From the IMG/VR virus record IMGVR_UViG_3300011253_000930, positions 1 to 33,253 of that record: DNA of 33,253 bases. One strand, written 5' to 3'. Of the stretch, positions 24,184 through 30,378 are shown piece after piece. A model generated the notes under the pieces. It did no database searches, had not been told where the DNA came from, and saw only the letters and a program-made list of their open reading frames with translations. The translations under genes and the position numbers were made by a program. The first letter of the stretch is position 1. The number at the start of each line of letters is the position of its first letter. This stretch comes from a virus.

Positions 24184-24648
24184 TTATGTGCGGTCTGGAT
24201 CGGCTTCCCGATATTCGGGTGATTCTGGTATTGTGTAGGGGAAGGTGACGGGAACACGGCTGTCTTTATTGGTGAAGTATGTCTTGAATTTCTCGCCGGT
24301 TTCTTCGTCTGTGTACCACTCCCAAAACACGATTCCGTCGATATTGTAGGCAATGCCGTCAGCGCCCTTAAACACATTTGATGCGCGCTTGTTCTGCCAA
24401 ACGCCTTCGCCAACCTCCACCCATTCATCGTCTGCGCCAGTAACGGGCGTAAGCGGCTTGTAAGACGCAAGTTTAGCAAACAAATCAACGGCGAATGGCG
24501 CGGAACTCCCGCTGTGACCCTGATCGCAAAACACCTTTAGCAACTCAAGAGTTCCTTCCCGCAACCACTTGTTCGGCCCGTCCTCTGTGTCGCTGGCGTG
24601 GTATCCCGCAAACTCAAGTTCTGTCTCTGCCCAATTCATCATGCTCAT
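24184..24648 (-). CDS. conserved phage protein, 154 aa, divergent from the recombinase
   Basis: The protein starts MSMMNWAETELEFAGY and contains FCDQGHSGSSAPFAVDLFAK, KPLTPVTGADDEWVEVGEG, NKRASNVFKGADGIAYNIDG and a C-terminal block VPVTFPYTIPESPEY. This combination recurs in many unrelated phages, where it is hypothetical; I do not know its function. It is soluble with no membrane segment. An AGGA ribosome-binding site lies 8 bases upstream on the minus strand. It shares the intergenic regulatory region with the serine recombinase operon. Confidence 0.75.
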   Translation of the reverse strand: MSMMNWAETELEFAGYHASDTEDGPNKWLREGTLELLKVFCDQGHSGSSAPFAVDLFAKLASYKPLTPVTGADDEWVEVGEGVWQNKRASNVFKGADGIAYNIDGIVFWEWYTDEETGEKFKTYFTNKDSRVPVTFPYTIPESPEYREADPDRT

Positions 24649-24658
24649 AGTCTGGTCC

Positions 24659-24748
24659 TATCTGCTATCCGTTTCTATAACATATTCTTAGCAGATACGG
24701 AAACAGGGTCAACCAAAAAAGCAGCAGTAGCAGATTTATTTAGCAGCT
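24659..24748. promoter_or_regulatory. operator-like repeats TAGCAGATA between divergent genes
   Basis: The 9-mer TAGCAGATA is at 24689-24697 and its exact reverse complement at 24659-24667 (21-base spacer). TAGCAGAT is at 24728-24735 and TAGCAG at 24741-24746. A related ACGGAAAC/ATCCGTTTC pair lies beside the first two. The copies flank or sit inside the inferred promoters in both directions. They look like binding sites for a shared regulator, or for the serine recombinase itself (a res-like site). Confidence 0.6.
24684..24712 (-). promoter_or_regulatory. putative promoter for the minus-strand 24184-24648 gene
   Basis: Read on the minus strand, TTGACC (24707-24712) is followed by a 17-base spacer and AAGAAT (24684-24689). 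The spacer contains a copy of TAGCAGATA ending at the -10 box, so a bound protein would be expected to block it. Confidence 0.5.
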
Positions 24749-24783
24749 TTACATAAACGCTGCGCGGCGGTATGTAGTTAAAC
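24748..24783 (+). promoter_or_regulatory. strong promoter for the recombinase operon, probably leaderless
   Basis: TTTACA (24748-24753), a 17-base spacer and TATGTA (24771-24776) make a good sigma-70-type promoter. The expected start of transcription is at about 24783, at or one base before the ATG at 24784, and no ribosome-binding site precedes that ATG. The message is therefore probably leaderless. A TAGCAG repeat abuts the -35 box. Confidence 0.65.
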
Positions 24784-25449
24784 ATGAAAACATATGGCTA
24801 TATGCGCGTCTCAACAGACGACCAAGATTTCAAACTGCAAGAAGATGCGCTCAACCGATATCCGGTTGATTTCATATTCTCGGACAAAATGACGGGGGCC
24901 ACGATGGATCGCCCCGGCCTCAAGCGGGCGGTGAAGGTCATGCGGGCTGGCGATAAGCTGGTTGTGTGGCGGCTGGACCGGTTGGGGCGCACCACCATGG
25001 GCGTTCTGGATGCGGTCAAGAGTATGGAGGACGCCGGTATCAAGCTGGTGTCTATGACCGAAAGTATCGACACGTCCACGCCAATGGGAAAGATGTTCCT
25101 GACGATCTGCGCGGCATTCGCTCAGATGGAACGTGACCTGATTTCAGAGCGCACAAAGGCCGGTATCGCGGCGCACAAGGCGCGGGGCGGCACGATGGGT
25201 AAGAAACACTTTGTCAAAGATCACCCGTTGCGCTTGGCGCGGGCGCGGGAATTGGCAGATGTGGTTCTTGCTGGTGGTATCACTGGCGTCGATTTCGTCG
25301 CGGAAATGCACAAGGTTCAACCGGAGCCGCGCATCAAGTCGGTGCAATCATTCTACAATTGGAAGTCTACAAACAAGGGGAAGCGGCCCCCGTTTGAGGG
25401 TTTGATCGCAGATACGCCGCTGGAACAAGTGGAGATAGACGATGAATAG
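24784..25449 (+). CDS. small serine recombinase (resolvase/invertase family)
   Basis: The 221-aa protein has the catalytic serine at S10 (YMRVSTDDQ, with R8), the conserved LDRLGR at 64-69 and the ERDLISERTKAGIAA helix that follows the long E helix. These features define small serine recombinases, which invert, resolve or integrate DNA at short sites. The C-terminal part (about 140-221) is longer and less like the usual GRP-type helix-turn-helix, so its DNA target may be unusual. No obvious invertible segment was found nearby. The stop overlaps the next start by 8 bases. Confidence 0.9.
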   Translation: MKTYGYMRVSTDDQDFKLQEDALNRYPVDFIFSDKMTGATMDRPGLKRAVKVMRAGDKLVVWRLDRLGRTTMGVLDAVKSMEDAGIKLVSMTESIDTSTPMGKMFLTICAAFAQMERDLISERTKAGIAAHKARGGTMGKKHFVKDHPLRLARARELADVVLAGGITGVDFVAEMHKVQPEPRIKSVQSFYNWKSTNKGKRPPFEGLIADTPLEQVEIDDE

Positions 25450-25963
25450 ACGTGAATTTATTATGACCGCATCTAGCACCGCCGTTGTCGCTGCCTTACC
25501 CGTTGCGGCGTTAACGGCCCAAGCGCCATTGCCTGCAACCCGCGCCCTTAAATGGTTCGCAGTGGGGCACAGTGACGAATATTGCTACCCTATCCGCGCA
25601 GCGAACATGGCCGAGGCCATAGATGAATATGCGCATGAACACGGCCACAGGAAAGGCGACTATTGCCCAGAGTGTGAAGACGTTGACTGCACAGTACACC
25701 TTGACCCGACGCAATGGGATCAGCCGCACGACTTCATTGAGGAATACGCATCGGAACCAAAGGCGTGGGACGGGCTAGAATCTGAACCGACCAATGTTCA
25801 GTGGTTGAAAGCGGGGTTTAACGTCAAGTGTGAAGGGCCGATCTGCGAAGACAACGCCTGCTATTGGGAAACCCAAGAATGCTGGGAGCATGACGGAAAG
25901 GCGCTTTGCGAATGCTGCCTTGAGGTCGCCAGAATGAATAGCACAAAGGAGGCCAAGGAATGA
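25442..25963 (+). CDS. cysteine-rich protein with Tat-type N-terminal signal, 173 aa
   Basis: The N-terminus MNRREFIMTASSTAVVAAL, followed by PVAALTAQA, has the twin-arginine consensus (RRxF), a hydrophobic core and an AQA-type cleavage site at about residue 27. The mature part has about 12 cysteines in clusters (CPECEDVDC, CEGPICEDNAC, CECC), an ALKWFAVGHSDEYCY start and an acidic middle. It looks like a metal-binding or disulphide domain. Tat export would imply folding before transport to the periplasm. I do not recognise the family. It is co-transcribed with the recombinase. Confidence 0.7.
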   Translation: MNRREFIMTASSTAVVAALPVAALTAQAPLPATRALKWFAVGHSDEYCYPIRAANMAEAIDEYAHEHGHRKGDYCPECEDVDCTVHLDPTQWDQPHDFIEEYASEPKAWDGLESEPTNVQWLKAGFNVKCEGPICEDNACYWETQECWEHDGKALCECCLEVARMNSTKEAKE

Positions 25964-26184
25964 AAAACCCGATGCAGCTTGTTGAGGACGCCGACGATTG
26001 TCCTAGACAATTTCAAGAGGCGGGTGCCGCGCGCTACCCAGATATTGATCCGCAAGAATATGCACGAGCCGAAAGATCAGCCGAAATCTACGGCTCCGGC
26101 TATTTGGTTCTTGTTGAAGGTGTGTGGCGCAGTTTTTGCGGTGAGGAGGTTAGGATCATCAAGAAACAGAAGGAGCCGGAATGA
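25960..26184 (+). CDS. small acidic protein, 74 aa
   Basis: A strong GGAGG ribosome-binding site (25948-25952) precedes the start, which overlaps the upstream stop (ATGA). The product is soluble and mixed-charge (MKNPMQLVEDADDCPRQF, SAEIYGSGYLVLVEGVWRSF) and ends with a basic tail (IIKKQKEPE). The function is unknown. It belongs to the recombinase operon. Confidence 0.7.
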   Translation: MKNPMQLVEDADDCPRQFQEAGAARYPDIDPQEYARAERSAEIYGSGYLVLVEGVWRSFCGEEVRIIKKQKEPE

Positions 26185-26399
26185 TGGGCGACAACATTAT
26201 GAAGCCTTGCCCTTTCTGCGGATCATTCGCCATATTTGAGCCACGCGCAGATTGCGCAATTATCAGGTGTTCGCGTCGCAATAATGGATGCCCTGTCAAC
26301 ATGCGAACACCTGATGGATTTGCAACATTTAGAGAGGCGCAAGCGGCATGGAATACCCGCGCCCGCATAAATCCCGCACGGATGCAGGCAAGCCCATGA
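26181..26399 (+). CDS. Lar-like zinc-ribbon protein, 72 aa
   Basis: The pattern MKPCPFCGSFA, a second Cys pair (IIRCSRRNNGCPV) and the terminal AQAAWNTRAR is the signature of the Lar restriction-alleviation family, short zinc-ribbon proteins in which CPFCG and a C-terminal WNxR are conserved. Lar of the Rac prophage modulates host restriction; many phage homologues are of unproven function. The start may be the ATG at 26181 (ribosome-binding site AGGAG upstream) or an in-frame ATG at 26199. It is the last gene of the recombinase operon. Confidence 0.75.
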   Translation: MMGDNIMKPCPFCGSFAIFEPRADCAIIRCSRRNNGCPVNMRTPDGFATFREAQAAWNTRARINPARMQASP

Positions 26400-26576
26400 G
26401 ATAAAACGGAAATGCGTTTCCCTTCACCCGCACCACCCCTGCAACCCCCTGCAACAGTTTAGGGCGCAAAACGCAATAAACATGGGGATAACGCGGTATA
26501 AATCCAAAATCGCAGTTGCAGCTTTGACGCATCCCAACGCACCTTGTCCCGCATAAATCACGCATCGTGCGGGATT
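26362..26576. repeat. direct and inverted repeats upstream of the integrase, candidate attP/arm region
   Basis: CCCGCATAAATC is duplicated at 26362-26373 and 26548-26559. AATCCCGCACGGATGC (26370-26385) recurs inverted, with one missing base, as GCATCGTGCGGGATT (26562-26576). CCCCTGCAAC is tandemly repeated at 26436-26445 and 26446-26455. No gene lies between 26400 and 26586. Paired direct and inverted sites next to int are typical of attP core and arm sites, or of an int operator. Which role applies is not shown. Confidence 0.5.
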
Positions 26577-26586
26577 CGGGGGCGAG

Positions 26587-27549
26587 ATGGCAAGTTTCAG
26601 AAAACACGCGAAGGGATGGCGGGCCGAAGTGCAGCGCAAGGGCGTCAGGCGGTCAAAGGTATTTCCAACACGCCAAGAGGCCAAGGATTGGGCCGCGCAT
26701 GAGGAATACCGGATATTGAACGCGCCCAAGGTCGCGGCGGCGGTGTCCCTGGCCGAGGTAATGCTGCGCTATGCCCGCGAGGTTTCCACCACCAAGCGCG
26801 GGGCGCGGTGGGAGGACGTGCGGCTGCACAAGCTGGCACGGGACAGGATCGGGCGCATGGGGATCGGCGCGGTAACATCAACCGACCTTTCAGATTGGCG
26901 GGACAGACGGCTGCTTGAGGTCGCACCGGGATCAGTCAGGCGTGAAATGAACCTGCTTTCGGCGGTGTTCACGCAGGCCCGGCGCGAGTGGCGCATGATT
27001 GACGCCAATCCGATTGCTGATGTGCGTTTGCCGCCGCCGCCGCCCAAGCGGTCCAGACTTCCGAGCGCGGGCGAAATGGAGCGCCTGGCGCTTTCTGCGG
27101 GGGATGATCTGACAAAAAAGACGGCGCGGGCGTTCCATGCTTTTCGGTTTGCGATTGAAACCGCCATGCGGGCCGGGGAGATTGTGAAGTTGACGCCTGA
27201 CCGGGTGTTCATTGATCGGGCGTTTTTGGCCTTAGACAAGACGAAAAACGGACAGGCGCGGGAGGTGCCGCTATCCAGTGAGGCGCTGCGCTTGCTGGAC
27301 GCGCTGCCGGACGCTGATCCTGTATTCGGGCTGACAAGCAGGGAATTGGACGTTTTATGGCGCAAGCTGCGGGACCGGGCCGGGGTTGCTGACCTGACAT
27401 TCCATGACAGCCGACATTTGGCAATCACGCGCCTATCGCGCAAGCTGGACGTGCTGGCCTTGGCGCGGATGGTCGGTCATCGCAACATATCGCAGTTGAT
27501 GACCTACTATGACGCTAGCGCCGAGGACTTAGCAAAACGGCTTGATTAG
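26587..27549 (+). CDS. int: tyrosine integrase
   Basis: The 320-aa protein has an AP2-like/arm-binding N-terminus (GWRAEVQRKGVRRSKVF), a core-binding SAM-like domain and a complete catalytic set. The residues are R195 (AMRAGE), K220 (DKTKNGQ), H273 and R276 (FHDSRH), H298 (VGHRNIS) and nucleophile Y307 (LMTYY). It inserts the phage genome into the host chromosome at attP/attB, marking the virus as temperate. A GGGGGCGAG stretch precedes the ATG. The 3' end overlaps the excisionase-like gene on the other strand by 21 bases. Confidence 0.95.
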   Translation: MASFRKHAKGWRAEVQRKGVRRSKVFPTRQEAKDWAAHEEYRILNAPKVAAAVSLAEVMLRYAREVSTTKRGARWEDVRLHKLARDRIGRMGIGAVTSTDLSDWRDRRLLEVAPGSVRREMNLLSAVFTQARREWRMIDANPIADVRLPPPPPKRSRLPSAGEMERLALSAGDDLTKKTARAFHAFRFAIETAMRAGEIVKLTPDRVFIDRAFLALDKTKNGQAREVPLSSEALRLLDALPDADPVFGLTSRELDVLWRKLRDRAGVADLTFHDSRHLAITRLSRKLDVLALARMVGHRNISQLMTYYDASAEDLAKRLD

Positions 27550-27777
27550 CACCCGGCGCAGCCTGCCTTCGCCCTTGGCTTGCAGTGACCCGCCCGCAAT
27601 GCGGCGATGCACCGTGCTGCGGTCAACCCCCAGCTTGTCAGCAGCCTGGCCGATGGTCAGCCATTCGGGCGAAGGCGTGACCGTGGCACCGTCGAGGCGG
27701 GTGGCAAGGTCCATGATTAGCCGCTCCATGCGGTCCAGGCGTTCGACCGGGACCAGCGTAAATGCTTGGTCGCTCAT
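27529..27777 (-). CDS. excisionase-like/MerR-type helix-turn-helix protein, 82 aa
   Basis: The start at 27777 (MSDQAFTLVPVERLDR) is preferred because it overlaps the upstream gene's stop; a longer reading to 28041 would cover two other genes. A helix (LDRMERLIMDLATRL) precedes the HTH WLTIGQAADKLGVDRSTVHR, and a wing-like RRIAGGSLQAKGEGRLRRVLI follows (quoted in parts). This matches excisionases and related recombination directionality factors. Its stop lies inside the integrase tail, antisense to it. It is the last gene of the leftward operon. Confidence 0.75.
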   Translation of the reverse strand: MSDQAFTLVPVERLDRMERLIMDLATRLDGATVTPSPEWLTIGQAADKLGVDRSTVHRRIAGGSLQAKGEGRLRRVLIKPFC

Positions 27778-28001
27778 TTGACGTTCTCCGTCGGCCTTTC
27801 GGCCTTGAAACCCCAGTCGTCGTGGCGGTCTTTCGGCATCGGCGCGGGGCGAATATAGGTGTATTGCGTCCGGTGATGCGCCACCATGTTGCCGCAGCAC
27901 AGCGTTGCGGTTGTTGCGCGGCCACCATAGCGCATCACGTTTTCCCTTGCGTAATTGTGCGCCAGGCGCAGTTCTTGTTCGCAGTGGGGGCAAATGGTCA
28001 T
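27774..28001 (-). CDS. small zinc-finger-like protein, 75 aa
   Basis: The product begins MTICPHCEQELRLAHNYARE and has a second cysteine pair in TATLCCGNMVAHH, giving a CxxC...CC pattern of a zinc ribbon. The rest is basic (APMPKDRHDDWGFKAERP). It overlaps both neighbours by ATGA junctions. The function is unknown; it belongs to the leftward early operon. Confidence 0.6.
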   Translation of the reverse strand: MTICPHCEQELRLAHNYARENVMRYGGRATTATLCCGNMVAHHRTQYTYIRPAPMPKDRHDDWGFKAERPTENVK

Positions 28002-28201
28002 ACCGTTTCCCCGCAGCTTTCGCAGGCAACATCGTCGCCAAATTTCACCATCAGCCCACCGCAGGGCCGCGCCCGATACTTGATCGGCTGATCTTCGTCC
28101 GGTTCGGGATAGCGCCCGCAGGCGTCCCCTTCATCAATGCCGATTTCGTGATGTTCGTCAGGCCCGGCCAAGCGCCAGGCGTCATATCCGGGAATATTCA
28201 T
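27998..28201 (-). CDS. small acidic cysteine-containing protein, 67 aa
   Basis: The product starts MNIPGYDAWRLAGPDEHHE, has an acidic middle, and ends ARPCGGLMVKFGDDVACESCGETV, quoted here for its C and CxxC pattern, suggesting metal binding. It is joined to both neighbours by overlapping start and stop codons. The function is unknown. Confidence 0.6.
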   Translation of the reverse strand: MNIPGYDAWRLAGPDEHHEIGIDEGDACGRYPEPDEDQPIKYRARPCGGLMVKFGDDVACESCGETV

Positions 28202-28836
28202 GCTGTTTCCTTTTCGGTGACTTGGATAGCGACGGCGCGGGCAAAACCGAGCGGGGTTTTATTGCGAAAATCCTTGCGACCGGGGCCGGGCGGGGCTTTA
28301 TGTATCCGGTCGTCAGGCTTGCCAACATCGACCCTCCGGGGGGGCGGCATAGAAAATCCGTTTCCCGTCCATATACACGTTTTCTTTGTGTAATTGTCAC
28401 CAAGAGCAAATGCCGTGTAGTCGAACGGATGAAACGACGCATCCGGCTTGCGCCAATAGGTGCTAATCGTGCTGACGGGGTTTTCTATAAAGTACGGCGC
28501 ACCGTACCTAGCAGCCAGTTCCGCAGCCGTGGCAAACATGGCGATAGATGACTGCAAAGCCCGCAAGCCTTTACCTTTAAACCAACGCGCTCCGGAAACT
28601 GCGAGGTGGTCGCAAGGCGGGAACGCTGCAAGAAAGCCCACATCGTGAGATTGCCCCTTAAATCCATCAATCATCATTTCGGCATCAAGGGTGTCTGAAA
28701 GGTCGCAACGCGCGTATAAAATATTACCTTCTGTCCTGTCATCATTGCCCGCGTCTAAGCAAATGCAGCGCCATCCACGAGCCTCAAATTCACGCGCCAA
28801 GACCCCCGACTTTTCAAACAATCCAACGTAAATCAT
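28198..28836 (-). CDS. divergent C5-methyltransferase-like protein, 212 aa
   Basis: The protein shows the catalytic-type PPC at residues 73-75 (AFPPCDHLAVSGARWF), ENP at 118-120 (APYFIENPVS) and TKKTCIW at 150-156. The N-terminus (VGLFEKSGVLAREFEARGW) looks like a truncated cofactor-binding motif I. This pattern is shared with DNA (cytosine-5) methyltransferase-like phage proteins. At 212 aa it is far shorter than true C5-methyltransferases, and the target-recognition domain is missing. It may modify phage DNA or nucleotides, or bind DNA without methylation. It sits in the leftward early operon. Confidence 0.65.
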   Translation of the reverse strand: MIYVGLFEKSGVLAREFEARGWRCICLDAGNDDRTEGNILYARCDLSDTLDAEMMIDGFKGQSHDVGFLAAFPPCDHLAVSGARWFKGKGLRALQSSIAMFATAAELAARYGAPYFIENPVSTISTYWRKPDASFHPFDYTAFALGDNYTKKTCIWTGNGFSMPPPRRVDVGKPDDRIHKAPPGPGRKDFRNKTPLGFARAVAIQVTEKETA

Positions 28837-29045
28837 TGCATCACCTTTCTTGCTTGTTCATGGGCTATCCGCCCCAGACGGTCAGACAGATCAGCCAGGG
28901 CGGCGGCGTCAATCTCTTTCCCTGCGGCTTGCCTTAGAATGAAGTGGTCATGGACCAGCCTGCAAACGGCGCGGCTGCACAGCACAAGCAGCTTTTCCGT
29001 TGCGGTGCTGGTCACGGCGCGGGGTATGTCTCGGAGCATCATCAT
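28833..29045 (-). CDS. small helical protein, 70 aa
   Basis: The product (MMMLRDIPRAVTSTATEKLL, then LSDRLGRIAHEQARKVMQ) is helical and Arg/Ala-rich. It is preceded by GAAGGGA on the minus strand and overlaps the methyltransferase-like gene by ATGA. The function is not recognised. Confidence 0.6.
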   Translation of the reverse strand: MMMLRDIPRAVTSTATEKLLVLCSRAVCRLVHDHFILRQAAGKEIDAAALADLSDRLGRIAHEQARKVMQ

Positions 29046-29057
29046 TGCGGCGTCCCT

Positions 29058-29357
29058 TCAATTAGGTAGATTTGCGCAGTAGCCAAGAGAGGGCTGCGGA
29101 TAAACGGCGTCTGGTTCTTGGTCGTATGTTGTTTCATCCTCCCAATCCGCCCAATCGCCGCCTTCAAAGACCTGCAATCCACCAGCGTTGCAGTAGTCTT
29201 GCTTGATGTTATTGATGAACTGAAATGCGTCATATTCGGCCAGTACGTTCAAGATGATTGCTCCATGCTCCACGCTATTCACTGGAACCTTAAACGCCTT
29301 GCAAGGAACCTGCGGCACCCACCAGACCCTCAAGTCACCCTCTTTTGGTTTTCCCAT
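29058..29357 (-). CDS. conserved phage protein, 99 aa
   Basis: The start at 29357 (MGKPKEGDLRVWWVPQVPCK) is preferred to an earlier in-frame ATG at 29408 because AGAGAAC upstream provides a plausible ribosome-binding site and the conserved part starts here. Segments NVLAEYDAFQFINNIKQDY and GGLQVFEGGDWADWED recur in phage proteins of unknown function. No motif for catalysis or membrane insertion is visible. Confidence 0.7.
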   Translation of the reverse strand: MGKPKEGDLRVWWVPQVPCKAFKVPVNSVEHGAIILNVLAEYDAFQFINNIKQDYCNAGGLQVFEGGDWADWEDETTYDQEPDAVYPQPSLGYCANLPN

Positions 29358-29386
29358 GTCTGTTCTCTTTTTCGTGTTGCTGTTGA

Positions 29387-29740
29387 TTACGAGAAATGCC
29401 CGCTGCAATAGGCAACGCTGCGCTGAAAATCGGCTTCGCTCTGTTCGGCATCGCTGGACGACAAGCCGCGCTGTTCCTCAATATTTTGCATTTCATATTC
29501 AAATTCAGCCGTAACATCTTCGGCCATGCCGTCATCGTGCAGCGCCCAGACAACCAAGTCAGCGTGGGGCCAGAATTTGTGGCTATCCGCGTAGTCATCA
29601 TAGGCGGCGGCATGGGTGGCATGGGTGTCCCCGACAGGCTCAAGGGTGCCGTCTGGCTGGCGGTAATCAACGCGCCATGTGACGACAGGCGCTGCTGCTG
29701 CTGCGCGGGCCATATTCTCGAATGCGGTGTAGGTGTTCAT
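29387..29740 (-). CDS. first gene of the leftward operon, unknown function, 117 aa
   Basis: The product starts MNTYTAFENMARAAAAAP, has a short beta segment (VVTWRVDYRQPDGTLEP) and an acidic, helical C-terminus (DVTAEFEYEMQNIEEQRG). It is directly downstream of the leftward operator-bearing promoter (29767-29795), so it should be expressed early and repressed in lysogens. The family is not recognised. Confidence 0.65.
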   Translation of the reverse strand: MNTYTAFENMARAAAAAPVVTWRVDYRQPDGTLEPVGDTHATHAAAYDDYADSHKFWPHADLVVWALHDDGMAEDVTAEFEYEMQNIEEQRGLSSSDAEQSEADFQRSVAYCSGHFS

Positions 29741-29766
29741 TGTCTATCTCCATTTGTGCTTGGGAT

Positions 29767-29818
29767 AGAGTATGACTAATTTAGTCACTTTGCAAGGACG
29801 AAATGACGGAATTAGTCA
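29767..29818. promoter_or_regulatory. leftward early promoter with two repressor operators
   Basis: The palindrome TGACTAATTTAGTCA lies at 29773-29787 and a variant TGACGGAATTAGTCA at 29804-29818; centres are 31 bases apart, about three helical turns. On the minus strand, TTGCAA (29790-29795), a 17-base spacer that holds the first palindrome, and TACTCT (29767-29772) form a promoter for the 29740 gene. Matching sites at 30353 make this an OL-like element. Confidence 0.7.
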
Positions 29819-29983
29819 CTTTCGCTTTTAGGTTATATATGCGAAGGTGGCGCACGGCTGGCGACAGTAGGGGGGGGTAATCCCCTTCATTAGCAGCTTG
29901 GGGGTAATATGACCGAACAAAGCGCAGATGTGCTGTTTCGCCTTGCGAAACAAGCAGCGCAAACTGGCGAAAGTCTTGACCGT

Positions 29984-30313
29984 CTATTCAGGGTCAACCG
30001 CCCTGATCTTTTCGGAGAGAGCAACCGGAAGGTTGGAAGCGTCTCCCAGGATGAGGTAGTCAAGGGTCACGCCGAACCGGATAGTCAGCAGGGCTGCAAC
30101 GGAGTCTGACAACCCCTGCCTGCCCTTCTCGAACCTGGACCAATAGGTTCTTTCTATCCCAAGGTAGTCCGAAATCTCAGATGGTGTCAGGCCAAGCGCC
30201 ACCCGCAGAAGCCGCAGGCGTTCACCGACAGCCCTGTTCGACATTCTCTGCGCCACTTCCTGCGGCAGCAATGATTCGCTTTTGATAGACATTGGCAGAA
30301 CGTGCATTGTCAT
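29984..30313 (-). CDS. XRE-family lysogeny repressor (CI-like), 109 aa
   Basis: The HTH lies at about residues 29-85 (ERLRLLRVALGLTPSEISDY, LGIERTYWSRFEKG). It is preceded by a Met-rich arm with possible starts at 30313, 30307 or 30292, and ends with about 20 extra residues. It lacks the S24/LexA-type self-cleavage domain, so induction cannot be by RecA-stimulated cleavage. It lies between the two operator-bearing promoters, as cI does in lambda. Autoregulation through the 30353 site is likely since that site lies just upstream of its start. Confidence 0.8.
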   Translation of the reverse strand: MTMHVLPMSIKSESLLPQEVAQRMSNRAVGERLRLLRVALGLTPSEISDYLGIERTYWSRFEKGRQGLSDSVAALLTIRFGVTLDYLILGDASNLPVALSEKIRAVDPE

Positions 30314-30343
30314 GGCTGTTTTCTCAATTGCTGAAATAGTCTC

Positions 30344-30373
30344 TTGACACTATGACTAAAATAGTCATTTATA
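30344..30373 (+). promoter_or_regulatory. rightward early promoter with repressor operator
   Basis: TTGACA (30344-30349), an 18-base spacer and TTTATA (30368-30373) form the promoter for the Cro-like gene. The palindrome TGACTAAAATAGTCA (30353-30367) fills the spacer. The predicted transcription start is at about 30380, at the ATG (30379), so the message is probably leaderless. A half-site TAGTC lies at 30337-30341. Confidence 0.7.
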
Positions 30374-30378
30374 GGGCT

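Noticed and set aside
24030-24488. Minus-strand 152-aa frame overlapping the 24184-24648 gene
   Set aside because: The other frame has a conserved phage protein with a ribosome-binding site; this one overlaps it with unpatterned residues.
27529-28041. 170-aa reading of the excisionase-like gene
   Set aside because: The first 88 residues cover another coupled gene in a different frame and are Arg-rich shadow sequence; the start at 27777 overlaps the upstream stop.
29909-30109. Plus-strand 66-aa frame after a GGGGG stretch near the switch
   Set aside because: Its second half is antisense to the repressor gene. The N-terminal part has no recognisable fold. The G-run is the only support, so it was not called.
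30352-30378. Upstream ATG for the Cro-like gene
   Set aside because: It lies inside the operator and upstream of the -10 box, so it would not be transcribed from the mapped promoter.
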